DNA of 64,000 bases. It comes from Williamsia sp. GTDB taxonomy: Bacteria > Bacteroidota > Bacteroidia > Chitinophagales > Chitinophagaceae. The DNA is taken from positions 1 through 64,000 of the forward strand of contig JADCRZ010000022.1 of the NCBI GenBank assembly GCA_015069695.1. Direction: 5' to 3'. Numbering within the stretch: position 1 is the stretch's first letter; each line of letters begins with the position of its first letter. A model generated the notes under the pieces. The model was not told the origin of the DNA, made no database searches, and worked only from the letters and a program-made list of their open reading frames with translations. Positions 55,442 through 64,000 of this stretch are shown here, in pieces. The translations under genes were made by a program, and so were the position numbers.

Positions 55442-56773
55442 GTGAACAGATTTATCAGGACACTTAAGAATATCTGGAGTATAGAGGAGCTGCGGTCGAA
55501 GATCATTACCACGCTCTTGCTGGTACTGGTATACAGGGTAGGAACAGGTATTCCCCTGCCCGGCATCGACCCGACAAAGATAAACACCGACACTGCTAAA
55601 TCAGGCCCCCTGGGCTTGATTGATGCATTTGCCGGCGGGGCTTTTTCGCACGCTTCTATATTCGCACTGGGCATCATGCCCTATATCTCGGCTTCTATCT
55701 TTATGCAGCTGATGACCATCCTGGTTCCCCAGATGCAAAAGATCCAAAAGGAAGGTGACAGCGGCCGCAAGAAAATCAACCAGTGGACACGCTATCTGAC
55801 CGTTATCATTACTGCTGTTCAGGCAGGTGCCTACGTAGCTTACCTGAAACAGGTAAACGCTCAGGCTCTGCTCCCGGCCTTCTCCAGTCTGTTTCCCTTT
55901 TCCACCACAATCGTGTTAACAGCAGGTACCCTGTTTGTAATGTGGCTGGGTGAAAAAATTACCGATAAAGGTTTGGGCAACGGTATATCCCTGATCATCA
56001 TGGTGGGCATCCTTGCCCGGCTTCCGCAATCGATCATCCAGGAATGGACTGCCAAATCAAACAGAGGCGGCGGCGGTATCCTGATTATGATCATTGAACT
56101 GGCCATCCTGATCGCCATTATCATGGGCTTGATTGTCCTGGTGCAGGGTGTGAGAAAAGTACCGGTTCAGTATGCCAAACAAATTGTTGGCAACAAACAA
56201 TTTGGCGGCGCGCGGCAGTTCCTGCCGCTGAAAGTAAACGGTGCCGGTGTTATGCCGATCATCTTTGCACAGGCCATCATGTTTCTGCCGACGTTGGTTT
56301 CATATACAAACTTTGAAAACAAAACAGGTATTGCCCGCATCTTCGGCGATCCGCGTGATGCATGGCACATGGTGATTTATGCAGTAATCGTAATTGCCTT
56401 TACCTTCCTGTACACGGCACTTATCTTCAATCCCAAGCAAATTGCCGATGACCTGAAACGCAACAACGGCTTTGTGCCGGGCGTGAAACCAGGTCAACCA
56501 ACCGCTGATTATATTGGCGCCATCATGGACCGGATTACCCTTCCGGGTGCTGTATTGCTGGCTGTGGTAGGTATCTTACCCGGCTTTGCTCAACGCCTGG
56601 ATGTTACGCAAGGATTTTCTACCTTCTTTGGGGGTACTTCCCTGCTGATCATGGTCGGCGTTATCCTGGATACCCTGCAACAAATCGAAACCCAACTGCT
56701 GATGCGTCAGTACGATGGATTGATGAAAGGCGGAAGGATACAGGGAAGGCAAGCCGCACAAGCGACTATCTAA
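55442..56773 (+). CDS. secY: protein translocase subunit SecY
   Basis: 443 residues with about ten membrane spans. The start is GTG at 55442 (NRFIRTLKNIWSIEELRSKI). The plug/lateral-gate segments GIMPYISASIFMQLM and LGNGISLIIMVGILARLP are clear, as is the loop with GGIRQF-like GGARQFLPLKVNGAGVMPIIFA. SecY forms the protein-conducting channel; its SecA partner is the partial gene at the right edge of the window. It ends the operon: an intrinsic terminator follows. Confidence 0.96.
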   Translation: MNRFIRTLKNIWSIEELRSKIITTLLLVLVYRVGTGIPLPGIDPTKINTDTAKSGPLGLIDAFAGGAFSHASIFALGIMPYISASIFMQLMTILVPQMQKIQKEGDSGRKKINQWTRYLTVIITAVQAGAYVAYLKQVNAQALLPAFSSLFPFSTTIVLTAGTLFVMWLGEKITDKGLGNGISLIIMVGILARLPQSIIQEWTAKSNRGGGGILIMIIELAILIAIIMGLIVLVQGVRKVPVQYAKQIVGNKQFGGARQFLPLKVNGAGVMPIIFAQAIMFLPTLVSYTNFENKTGIARIFGDPRDAWHMVIYAVIVIAFTFLYTALIFNPKQIADDLKRNNGFVPGVKPGQPTADYIGAIMDRITLPGAVLLAVVGILPGFAQRLDVTQGFSTFFGGTSLLIMVGVILDTLQQIETQLLMRQYDGLMKGGRIQGRQAAQATI

Positions 56774-56795
56774 AATTGTTCTCTTTATATGTTTG

Positions 56796-56826
56796 CCCGG
56801 CAGGTTTACTACCTGCCGGGTTTTTT
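56796..56826 (+). terminator. terminator of the S10-spc operon
   Basis: A perfect 10-bp GC-rich stem, 5-base loop and T6 run, 23 bases after the secY stop codon. Confidence 0.93.
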
Positions 56827-56909
56827 ATGCAACCTTCGAGCGGGTGAGCTGTTAATAATTTAAGCTAAATTAGCACCAGCATTTTGCTGATGCCCAAAAT
56901 ATACGACGC

Positions 56910-57758
56910 ATGATCCATTATAAAAACAAAGCCCAGGTTGAACTGATGCGCGAGAGCGCGCTGCTGGTGAGTGAAACCCTGGCCGCAGTGGCCACAATGC
57001 TGCAACCCGGCATCACGACGTTAAAAGTAGACCAATTTGCAGAAGCATTTATCCGTGATCACCAGGCTGTTCCTTCTTTTAAAAATTACAAGGGCTATCC
57101 TTTCGCCTGCTGCATTTCTGTAAACGATGCAGTCGTACATGGCTTCCCGAATGACCGGGAGCTGCGGGATGGTGATATTATCTCAGTAGATGTAGGCGTA
57201 TTCAGGAATGGCTATCATGGCGACAGTGCTTATACATTTGCCATCGGCTCGATTAGCGAAGACCTGAAAAGATTGCTGCGTGTTACCAAGGAATCCCTGT
57301 ACAAGGGGATAGAAAAAGCCGTTGCCGGTAACAGGGTGGGTGACATCGCTTTTGCCATCCAGGAACATACAGAGAAGCTGCACAATTTTGGCGTGGTAAG
57401 AGAGCTGGTGGGGCACGGATTGGGAACCCACTTGCATGAAGATCCGCAAGTGCCCAATTATGGCAAGCGGGGTTCCGGCGCCAAACTGCAGGATGGATTG
57501 GTTATTGCTATCGAACCCATGATCAACCTGGGTGTAAAAGAAGTATGGTACGATAAGGATGGATGGACCGTCAGAACAAAAGACGGAAAACCTTCCGCCC
57601 ATTATGAGCACAACGTATGCGTCAGAAAGGGTGAACCTGATATACTTTCTTCTTTTGAACCAATTGAGAAGAATGAGCAGCAAAACAAGAACTTAGACAG
57701 TTCTTATTATACTTCTTCTGTGTATAACAATGCTGCCGGATCCGTGGTAGCTGTCTGA
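56910..57758 (+). CDS. map: type I methionine aminopeptidase
   Basis: 282 residues. It removes the N-terminal methionine from new proteins. The five metal ligands are visible in motifs: Asp in SVDVGV, Asp in GYHGDSAYTF, His in VGHGLGTHLHEDP, Glu in AIEPMI and Glu in HYEHNV. The C-terminal 30 residues (from about 252, Asn/Ser/Tyr-rich) extend beyond the usual 250. It follows secY as in many Bacteroidota but lies behind a terminator, so it needs its own promoter, which I could not identify. Confidence 0.95.
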   Translation: MIHYKNKAQVELMRESALLVSETLAAVATMLQPGITTLKVDQFAEAFIRDHQAVPSFKNYKGYPFACCISVNDAVVHGFPNDRELRDGDIISVDVGVFRNGYHGDSAYTFAIGSISEDLKRLLRVTKESLYKGIEKAVAGNRVGDIAFAIQEHTEKLHNFGVVRELVGHGLGTHLHEDPQVPNYGKRGSGAKLQDGLVIAIEPMINLGVKEVWYDKDGWTVRTKDGKPSAHYEHNVCVRKGEPDILSSFEPIEKNEQQNKNLDSSYYTSSVYNNAAGSVVAV

Positions 57759-57784
57759 TTTTTTCAGCATCATTAAATCAATCA

Positions 57785-59002
57785 TTGCAGAAAAGACTCG
57801 TTGTTATTGGAGCAGGGGCAGCCGGCATTTTCTGCGCCGTAAATGCAGCCCGGATGCATCCGCAACTGGATGTACTGGTTGTGGAAAAAACCGGAAAGCT
57901 GCTGTCCAAAGTAAAGGTAAGTGGGGGTGGCAGGTGCAATGTAACGCATGACTGCTCCGGCGTGGCTGAGCTGGTAAAGAATTATCCCCGCGGTGGGTCC
58001 TTTCTTAAAAAAGCTTTTCATCATTTCTCCACGCATGATACCATCCGGTGGTTTGAGGAAAGAGGAGTACAGCTCAAGACAGAAAACGATGGACGAATGT
58101 TTCCGGTTACAGATTCTTCCCAAACCATCATCGACTGCCTGCTGCAGGAGGTTGACCGGTACAAGGTAAGCATCCGCCTGCACCACGAAGTAAAAGGGCT
58201 TTCTTACAATGACAATGGCTGGACGATCAGCTTCAGCAATCATGAGGCGCTTAGGGCAGATTATATCTGTCTTGCCTCCGGAGGCTACCCCAAAGCAAGT
58301 GCCTATGAATGGTTGAAGGAAACAGGGCACCACATTGAAGAGCCGGTGCCTTCCTTGTTTACCTTCAACATGCCGGGCAATCCGGTCACCTCGCTCATGG
58401 GCCTGACACACAAAAAGGTGCGCATGAAAATAGAGGCCACGCGTTTCGAGCAGGAGAATCCCCTGCTGATCACTCATTGGGGTATGAGCGGACCAGCGGT
58501 TTTGAAGTTAAGTGCCTGGAGTGCCCGGGAACTGGCTTCAAGGAATTATGATTTCACAATAGCTGTGAACTGGGTACCGGAATACAATGAAAGCAGCTTG
58601 CAGCAGCAGATTCCTGCAATACGGTCTCAACTGGGTGCACTTAAACTGGTAAATAAAAATCCTTTCCAGTTGCCTCAACGACTCTGGGAGTATATATTGA
58701 AGGAAGCCGGTATTGATGGAGACATGCGCTGGGCCAACCTGCCGGCAAAAGAGCAGAACAAGCTGGTGAAACTCATTTGTGCAAACCGCTTTGCTGTAAA
58801 GGGCAAAACTACGTACAAGGAAGAATTTGTAACTGCCGGGGGCATCTGCCTGCAGGAGGTAGACCCCTCCACCATGATGAGCAAACTGGTGCCCCGCCTC
58901 CACTTCGCCGGCGAAGTACTTGATGTAGACGGTGTAACCGGCGGCTTCAACTTCCAGCACGCCTGGACCAGCGCCTATATAGCCGCAAAAGCAATGGAAT
59001 AA
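57785..59002 (+). CDS. HI0933-like flavoprotein (NAD(P)/FAD-dependent oxidoreductase)
   Basis: The 405-residue protein has an N-terminal dinucleotide-binding loop, [18 protein letters not shown], the family motif [14 protein letters not shown] (about 45-58), and a C-terminal [24 protein letters not shown]-like segment (with [12 protein letters not shown]). Members of the HI0933/YhiN family bind FAD; their reaction is not well known. The start is TTG at 57785, immediately before the flavin loop; an ATG is not available. The gene is 26 bases after map. Confidence 0.87.
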   Translation: [405 protein letters not shown]

Positions 59003-59007
59003 CAGCG

Positions 59008-59040
59008 TTGCTTTTTTCTGGCGTTTTTAATGTATCTTTG
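59008..59040 (+). promoter_or_regulatory. rpsA promoter
   Basis: TTG (59008-59010), 22 bases, then TATCTTTG (59033-59040), a full match to the -7 box. It lies 32 bases before the start codon and overlaps nothing upstream. Confidence 0.6.
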
Positions 59041-59072
59041 CAACCCTCGATTCTAAAAATTCGGGTTTTATT

Positions 59073-61010
59073 ATGTCTGAAAACGATATTATTCAATCAA
59101 ACGCTGATGTACAGGAGGTTCCTCAAACCGAGGAAGCTACAGCGACACAAAATCCACCTGTTGCTGAGCAGGCCGCTCCGTCTGCTCATGATGATTTCGA
59201 CTGGAGCATAGACAAGCGGAACGTATCTGCTTACTCAAAAGAAGAAAGAACCAAGTACGACAGTGTGTACGACAAAACATTCGTGTCTATCACGGATGGT
59301 GAACTGATCAGAGGCTTGGTCGTAGCGCTTACCAAAACAGATGTTGTAGTAAACATCGGTTTTAAAAGCGATGGACTGGTATCACTGAACGAATTCAGGG
59401 ATATGCAGGGTCTGAAGATAGGAGATGATGTGGAGGTGATGGTTGTGGAAAAAGAAGACCGGGAAGGTCATCTGCACCTCAGCCGCAAACAAGCCCGTGT
59501 AACCCGCGCATGGGAAAGAATTGTAGAAGTGCACAAAACAGGTGAAATTGTTACGGGTACAGTTACAAGCAAAACAAAAGGCGGTTTGATAGTAGACGTA
59601 TTCGGTATGGAAACCTTCCTGCCTGGCTCACAGATCGATGTGAAGCCGGTAACCGACTACGATCAGTTTGTAGGTAAGACCATGGAGTTTAAAGTGGTGA
59701 AAGTAAATGAAGCCATTAAAAACGCCGTGGTATCACACAAAGCCCTGATTGAAAGCGACATTGAAGCACAGCGCGCTGAAATCATGAGCAAACTGGAAAA
59801 AGGCCAGGTGCTCGAAGGTACCATCAAGAACATCACCGACTTCGGTGCCTTTATGGACCTGGGTGGATTGGATGGTCTGCTGTATATCACCGATATCAGC
59901 TGGGGCCGCATCAATCATCCTTCGGAAGTACTGAAGCTCGATCAAAAGCTGAATGTGGTGGTATTGGATTTTGATGATGATAAGAAACGCATCAGCCTGG
60001 GCCTGAAACAACTTACGCCGCATCCCTGGGATGTACTGCCTGAAAACATCAAGCAAGGTGAAATCGTGAAAGGAAAGGTTGTCAACATCGAAGATTATGG
60101 CGCCTTCCTCGAAATCCTGCCGGGTGTAGAAGGACTGGTACACGTAAGCGAAATTACCTGGGCCAATACGCCGATCAACGCCAAAGAATTCTTCAAACTC
60201 AACGATGAATACCAGGCCAAAGTGGTTACGCTCGACAAGAACTCACGCAAGATGAGCTTGTCTATCAAACAGCTGACCCCTGACCCCTGGAACGAAATCG
60301 AAAACCGCTATCCGGTTGGCAGCCGCCACGTAGGACTGGTGAAAAACATCACGCCTTACGGTGTGTTTGTAGAACTGGAAGCCGGTATCGGTGGTATGAT
60401 CCACATCAGTGACCTGAGCTGGTTGAAACGCTTTAACCATCCTTCTGAATACACCAAAGTAGGCGAGCGCATCGATGTGGTGATCTTGGCAATTGACAAG
60501 GACAACCGCAAACTGCAGTTGGGCCACAAACAATTGGAAGAAGATCCTTGGAATGCACTGGAAGACACATTTGGTGTAGGAACAGTGCATGAAGGTACCG
60601 TGATCAGAAAAGATGATAAAGGCGCGATCGTACAATTGCCTTATGGCCTGGAAGGCTTTGCCCCCAACCGTCATCTTGCCAAAGAAGATGGTGGTGCAGT
60701 AGGTGCAGACCAGACAGCCCAGTTCATGGTCATTGAATTTGACAGGAACGAAAAACGCATCGTGCTTTCTCACAGCCGTATCTGGGAACAGGCTAAAATG
60801 GAAGAAAAAGAAGCCCTCAGAAAAGAAGCCAGAGTTGAAGCAGAGAAGACCAAAAAAGCAGTTAAGAACATCCAGGGAAAAGTGGAAAAAGCTACCCTGG
60901 GCGATCTGGGCGCTTTAGCGGAAATCAAAGAAAGGTTGAGGCAGGGCGAAAGAAACAATCCGGGCAATGCAAATGCCGGAAACAACGAAGAAGCACCGAA
61001 AGAAGGATAA
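59073..61010 (+). CDS. rpsA: 30S ribosomal protein S1
   Basis: 645 residues. A disordered acidic N-terminus (about 1-60) is followed by six S1 RNA-binding domains in tandem, each recognisable by a GxVxxxxxGxFVELxxGxxGLxHxSxxxW pattern (for example VEGLVHVSEITWAN and AGIGGMIHISDLSW). A charged helical tail ends in NANAGNNEEAPKEG. S1 brings mRNA to the ribosome. This is of special weight in Bacteroidota, where Shine-Dalgarno sequences are rarely used. Confidence 0.95.
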   Translation: MSENDIIQSNADVQEVPQTEEATATQNPPVAEQAAPSAHDDFDWSIDKRNVSAYSKEERTKYDSVYDKTFVSITDGELIRGLVVALTKTDVVVNIGFKSDGLVSLNEFRDMQGLKIGDDVEVMVVEKEDREGHLHLSRKQARVTRAWERIVEVHKTGEIVTGTVTSKTKGGLIVDVFGMETFLPGSQIDVKPVTDYDQFVGKTMEFKVVKVNEAIKNAVVSHKALIESDIEAQRAEIMSKLEKGQVLEGTIKNITDFGAFMDLGGLDGLLYITDISWGRINHPSEVLKLDQKLNVVVLDFDDDKKRISLGLKQLTPHPWDVLPENIKQGEIVKGKVVNIEDYGAFLEILPGVEGLVHVSEITWANTPINAKEFFKLNDEYQAKVVTLDKNSRKMSLSIKQLTPDPWNEIENRYPVGSRHVGLVKNITPYGVFVELEAGIGGMIHISDLSWLKRFNHPSEYTKVGERIDVVILAIDKDNRKLQLGHKQLEEDPWNALEDTFGVGTVHEGTVIRKDDKGAIVQLPYGLEGFAPNRHLAKEDGGAVGADQTAQFMVIEFDRNEKRIVLSHSRIWEQAKMEEKEALRKEARVEAEKTKKAVKNIQGKVEKATLGDLGALAEIKERLRQGERNNPGNANAGNNEEAPKEG

Positions 61011-61031
61011 TCCTCTTCTTTCCAGAATATC

Positions 61032-61066
61032 AAAAGAGCGCAGTGTAAAAACTGCGCTCTTTTTGT
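61032..61066 (+). terminator. rpsA terminator
   Basis: A perfect 13-bp stem (AAAAGAGCGCAGT), 6-base loop and a T5 tail, 21 bases after the stop codon. Confidence 0.92.
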
Positions 61067-61160
61067 TTTAGGAGCCGGTATGAATCCAAGATCAACTAGG
61101 TGTATTGATCTGATGCATGCATTTTCCCAGTTCCATTACCAGCGTTCTTTACTTTTTGTC

Positions 61161-61219
61161 ATCCTGTGAGGGCGCTGTTCATGATGCACTTGCAGTATGA
61201 TCATGCGCCCTTACAGGAT
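61161..61219. repeat. 15-bp inverted repeat
   Basis: Arms 61161-61175 and 61205-61219 (ATCCTGTGAGGGCGC) agree at 14 of 15 positions. The 29-base spacer holds smaller palindromes such as TGATCAT. Origin unknown; may be a degenerate mobile element. Confidence 0.7.
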
Positions 61220-61345
61220 CTATGCGGAGCGGTCTGTGCCTGTTTAATTAGATACTAGCAGATCATTGCAGCACCCTGCCCCGCAGAGATTCCGCACGGC
61301 GCGCGCAAGCACACCAATAGTGTTATAGCAAAATGCGCCCCGGCG

Positions 61346-61408
61346 GAATGACAAGATGATAATGCAGAATGACAGAATCATAATCCCGAATCACAAGACG
61401 ATAAGTAA
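61346..61408. repeat. three imperfect 21-base tandem repeats
   Basis: Copies begin at 61346, 61367 and 61388, each of the form GAATsACA..ATrATAAT. They are about 60-75 percent alike. Confidence 0.55.
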
Positions 61409-61445
61409 GGTGCCACTTAATCCAATATGGTATATGATTCCTTAC

Positions 61446-63074
61446 CTAAAAACCGCTCTTCTTCAACGTCGGATAAGTAATTCCCAATTGCTCCAGATAG
61501 GTTTTATATTTGGAAGGATCATAATAGAACTTCTGCATCTCGGGCCGGAACTTGTCCATGGTGTTTTTGTTCAGGTGGATGGCAGGCTTTGTGTCTTTGT
61601 TGATGAAGGGTGTGTACTTGATGTCTTTGGTTTGTACGTTCTTGAAATAATCCCATGCGTCGGCGATGATCTTGGGTTGCGTCAGCATATCAAGCAGGGT
61701 GGCTGCCAGGGCTTTGCTGCCCGCAACGACGCCCTTGTGAGCAATCGGCGTAGCCATGGCAATCGCATTGGACCAATGATGGCCGGGCAGACCGGGAATG
61801 TTGGAAGGATAGTTGAGCACGATGGTGGGCACATTCCAGCTGATGTCGGCAATATCGTCCGAGCCACCGCCCATAGAAAATTTTACGGGCCCGGTGAGTG
61901 AATCGAGTTTTTTTGCCAGACCATCTATCGGCTCGCCGGAAAGGGTTTTCTTGGGCGCGTTGGTAAGGACCTGCACGGCTTTGGCCAGCTGCTCGTCTTT
62001 ATCATCCCATGCAGGCAGGCCCACCGTTTTTATATTGGCGTACATGGCTTCTGAAAGTGCCTTGTTAAAGTGACCGGGCCAGGCAGTTCCGAGTATCTTA
62101 TAGGAGTAAGCCGTGTTGGTCATTTTGGCCGCGCCTTCTGCAATGCGCACTCCATCTTCGTACATGGCCTTTATGTCTTCATACGTTCTTTCCCGGAAAT
62201 AATACCAGACAGAAGCTTTTGAAGGAACAACGTTCGGCTGATCGCCTCCATCCGTAATCACATAGTGTGAGCGCTGGGTGGGCTTCAGGTGTTCGCGTTT
62301 AAAGTTCCAACCAATATCCATGAGCTCTACTGCATCCAATGCACTGTGGGCGCGCCAGGGATTGCCCGCTGCATGGGCGGCATCACCGGAAAAGGAGAAC
62401 TCAACGGAAACAAGTCCATTGTTTCCGTTATCGCCCCATTGGGCCGCCAGGTTGCTGCCTACATGCGTAAAGATGCAGGCGTCTATATTGTTGAAATAAC
62501 CATCCCGGATATACCAGGCCTTGCTGCCCACCAGTTCCTCTGCCACGCCGGGCCATATTACCAGGGTGCCCTGCAGGTGCTCCCGCTCCATGATCTTCTT
62601 GACTTCCAGTGCAGAGAGAATCACCAGCGGCAGTCCGGAGTTGTGACCCTCTCCGTGCCCCGGCGCATCCTCAAGGATAGGTTCCTTATAGGCAACAGCC
62701 GGTTTTTGAGAGGCCTTGGGTATGCAGTCTATATCGCTTCCCAGGGCAATCACAGGCTTACCTGTACCCCAGCGGGCCATCCAGGCAGTTGGCATACCGG
62801 CAATCCCTTTCTCTACCGTAAACCCGTTCTTCTCCAGAATGCCGGTGAGATACTTGGAAGTTTCATACTCCTGGAAGCCCAGCTCCGCAAAGCTGAACAC
62901 CATATCAACCATTTCCTGGGCCTGCTTTGATTGGCTGGCTATGTCGTTGATGGCTTCTGTTTTCCATTTCGAAACCTGGGAGTTGGGAGCGGGCGCTTTC
63001 TTCTGCGCAAAGACAGACCCGGCGAGCAGCATAAAAAAGCAACCGTAAGCAGCAGCAAGTTTTGATTTTTTCAT
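61446..63074 (-). CDS. AbgB-like M20 family amidohydrolase
   Basis: With the ATG at 63074 the protein has 542 residues and a signal peptide (AAAYGCFFMLLAGSVFAQ). Motifs of the M20/amidohydrolase group include ALGSDIDCIPKASQ, DAPGHGEGHNSGLPL (a metal site), VWPGVAEELVGSKAW (Glu-Glu) and AAHAAGNPWRAHSALDAVELM. It resembles AbgB, a p-aminobenzoyl-glutamate hydrolase, though the signal peptide points to export. The frame is open 40 codons further upstream, but the signal peptide start is clearly at 63074. A promoter-like box lies upstream (minus strand, 63120-63113). Confidence 0.88.
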   Translation of the reverse strand: MKKSKLAAAYGCFFMLLAGSVFAQKKAPAPNSQVSKWKTEAINDIASQSKQAQEMVDMVFSFAELGFQEYETSKYLTGILEKNGFTVEKGIAGMPTAWMARWGTGKPVIALGSDIDCIPKASQKPAVAYKEPILEDAPGHGEGHNSGLPLVILSALEVKKIMEREHLQGTLVIWPGVAEELVGSKAWYIRDGYFNNIDACIFTHVGSNLAAQWGDNGNNGLVSVEFSFSGDAAHAAGNPWRAHSALDAVELMDIGWNFKREHLKPTQRSHYVITDGGDQPNVVPSKASVWYYFRERTYEDIKAMYEDGVRIAEGAAKMTNTAYSYKILGTAWPGHFNKALSEAMYANIKTVGLPAWDDKDEQLAKAVQVLTNAPKKTLSGEPIDGLAKKLDSLTGPVKFSMGGGSDDIADISWNVPTIVLNYPSNIPGLPGHHWSNAIAMATPIAHKGVVAGSKALAATLLDMLTQPKIIADAWDYFKNVQTKDIKYTPFINKDTKPAIHLNKNTMDKFRPEMQKFYYDPSKYKTYLEQLGITYPTLKKSGF

Positions 63075-63112
63075 TGCATTCCTTTTAAGCTGAATACATA
63101 TAATTATTGATT

Positions 63113-63120
63113 CAAATATA
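63113..63120 (-). promoter_or_regulatory. candidate promoter box of the M20 gene
   Basis: TATATTTG on the minus strand, about 39 bases before the start codon. No good -33 element was seen. Confidence 0.4.
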
Positions 63121-63187
63121 TTTATAACTACGCCTTCTTGTTGATTTTGGCTCCCGGATAAGAGAAATATTTTCAACTTGCCGCTGT

Positions 63188-63220
63188 AAAACAAAAAGTC
63201 CCGGCCTTTTGGCCGGGACT
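63188..63220 (-). terminator. secA terminator
   Basis: A perfect 10-bp stem (AGTCCCGGCC with GGCCGGGACT), a 4-base loop and a T5GT4 tail on the minus strand. It lies 36 bases after the secA stop codon and upstream of the M20 gene. Confidence 0.9.
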
Positions 63221-63255
63221 CTGATATTTATGATCACCACTTTGTTGCTTGGATT

Positions 63256-64000
63256 TTACATATCCCTTCCGTGGCAGTTCTTGTATTTCTTGCCGCTTCC
63301 GCAAGGACAAGGATCGTTGCGGCCGATCTTGGGGCCTACCTTTACAGGTTCGTTTTTAACAGCAGCGCCAACGTTGGCAGGATCAAATTCGTCGCGCTCG
63401 TTGGCTGCATAGTCGCTGCCTGCATCATCGATCTGTTGCTTGTTGGAACGCAGCCGGCTCATGTCTGTTTTCGTCTCCCGGCCTTTCTGGATCGGAGCTT
63501 TTTCTTCTACCGGTATGCCGCTGTGGCAAAGGAAAGATACAATTTCCCGGTTGACCTCGCTATCCATCTGTCTGAACAGGTTGAATGCTTCCACCTTGTA
63601 AATCACCAGGGGATCTTTTTGTTCCAGGTAAGCTGTCTGAACGCTTTGCTTCAAGTCATCCATCGCCCGCAGGTGTTCTTTCCACGAATCATCAATCAGC
63701 GCCAGCGTGATCGTTCTTTCCAGGCTGTTGACGATCTCCTGTCCTTCCGTGCTCAGGGCTTTGTCTATGTTGGCAATTACCTGGATGCCCTTGCGGCCGT
63801 CTGTAAACGGCACCAGCACGTTTTCAACCTGGGCTCCCTGGGTCTGCCGGATATTTTTAAATACCGGAACAGCCTGCTGGCAGAGTTCTTCTGTTTTGCG
63901 TTTGTAATTGTCGACCGCTTCCTGATAAAGTTTTTCCACCACTTCGTTCACATCTCCTTTCTGCAGCTCATCATCGGTGATAGAGCTGTCCAGACCGAAA
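63256..64000 (-). CDS. secA: preprotein translocase ATPase SecA, C-terminal part
   Basis: The frame is open to the right edge, so only the last 248 residues are seen; the ATPase motor domains lie outside. The helical wing/scaffold part includes [28 protein letters not shown], followed by a variable linker and the zinc-binding SEC-C tail [14 protein letters not shown], which binds SecB or the ribosome in other bacteria. SecA drives secretion through SecYEG. Confidence 0.94.
   Translation of the reverse strand, partial: FGLDSSITDDELQKGDVNEVVEKLYQEAVDNYKRKTEELCQQAVPVFKNIRQTQGAQVENVLVPFTDGRKGIQVIANIDKALSTEGQEIVNSLERTITLALIDDSWKEHLRAMDDLKQSVQTAYLEQKDPLVIYKVEAFNLFRQMDSEVNREIVSFLCHSGIPVEEKAPIQKGRETKTDMSRLRSNKQQIDDAGSDYAANERDEFDPANVGAAVKNEPVKVGPKIGRNDPCPCGSGKKYKNCHGRDM

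Larger units (their letters stand above)
61011..61445. other. repeat-bearing gap between rpsA and the M20 gene
   Basis: This stretch of 435 bases has no supported gene. It contains the rpsA terminator, a 15-bp inverted repeat and three imperfect tandem copies of a 21-base unit. An open frame from 61356 on the plus strand is antisense to the M20 gene. Confidence 0.6.

Noticed and set aside
61356-61901. 181-codon plus-strand frame
   Set aside because: Mostly antisense to the M20 amidohydrolase, and it begins inside the tandem repeats.

Overview
The window looks like a chromosomal segment of a Bacteroidota bacterium, most likely of the Chitinophagaceae or a close relative. The evidence is a SusC/SusD outer-membrane uptake operon, a secreted protein ending in a type IX secretion (T9SS) sorting domain, ECF sigma factors paired with membrane or beta-barrel partners, promoters of the Bacteroidota type (TTTG, about 19 bases, TAnnTTTG), and start codons with little or no Shine-Dalgarno sequence. 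No plasmid, phage, insertion sequence, rRNA gene or CRISPR array was seen. One tRNA gene (Cys, GCA) is present.

Layout. 0.2-5.5 kb: OsmC peroxidase-like protein, a nicotinamide riboside uptake/kinase pair (pnuC, nadR-like) translationally coupled to prmC, a 2H phosphoesterase, a half-size EamA transporter, an MmcB-like PD-(D/E)XK protein and an aldo/keto reductase. The last two converge on a 41-bp inverted repeat that contains both stop codons. 5.9-19 kb: a glycan or peptide acquisition region. A four-gene operon (SusC, SusD, HExxH lipoprotein, DUF4302 lipoprotein) ends in a strong terminator and is followed by a GH127 enzyme with an intact zinc-cysteine site and a GH2 enzyme whose usual acid/base glutamate position is lysine. 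19-24 kb: a frameshifted TonB-domain gene, gene-poor DNA with two perfect DnaA boxes facing each other, a kelch/C-type-lectin/T9SS surface protein and tRNA-Cys.

24-37 kb is mostly housekeeping: nucleoside phosphorylase, dapF, a CorA transporter with an apparently leaderless GTG start, Nudix and VOC proteins, ahcY, an M28 peptidase, a GlcG/HbpS-like protein, phoH, a lipoprotein preceded by a 15-bp hairpin, crcB, ppa, a half-size TSUP transporter, an ECF sigma/anti-sigma pair, ribD and a lysine/alanine-rich histone-like protein.

37.6-61 kb is the translation block. fusA has its own promoter and terminator and is separated from rpsJ by 5.3 kb holding an ECF sigma factor overlapping an anti-sigma/beta-barrel gene, a cytochrome c / OB-fold / YceI / DUF5777 module, and a YXWGXW-type lipoprotein. 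rpsJ then starts a 22-gene S10-spc operon running to secY, which ends in an intrinsic terminator. map, an HI0933-like flavoprotein and rpsA follow; infA, rpmJ and the alpha operon (rpsM, rpsK, rpsD, rpoA, rplQ) are not here. 61-64 kb: a repeat-bearing intergenic stretch, an AbgB-like M20 amidohydrolase, and the 3' part of secA running off the window.

I see no single locus that I can defend as a wholly new system. The best leads are the sigma factor overlapping an inner-membrane-plus-barrel protein, the structured 290-base gap between rpsJ and rplC, the hairpin abutting the start codon at 32602, the inverted-repeat elements, and the paired DnaA boxes. All assignments come from reading the sequence and from family knowledge; no database search was run.
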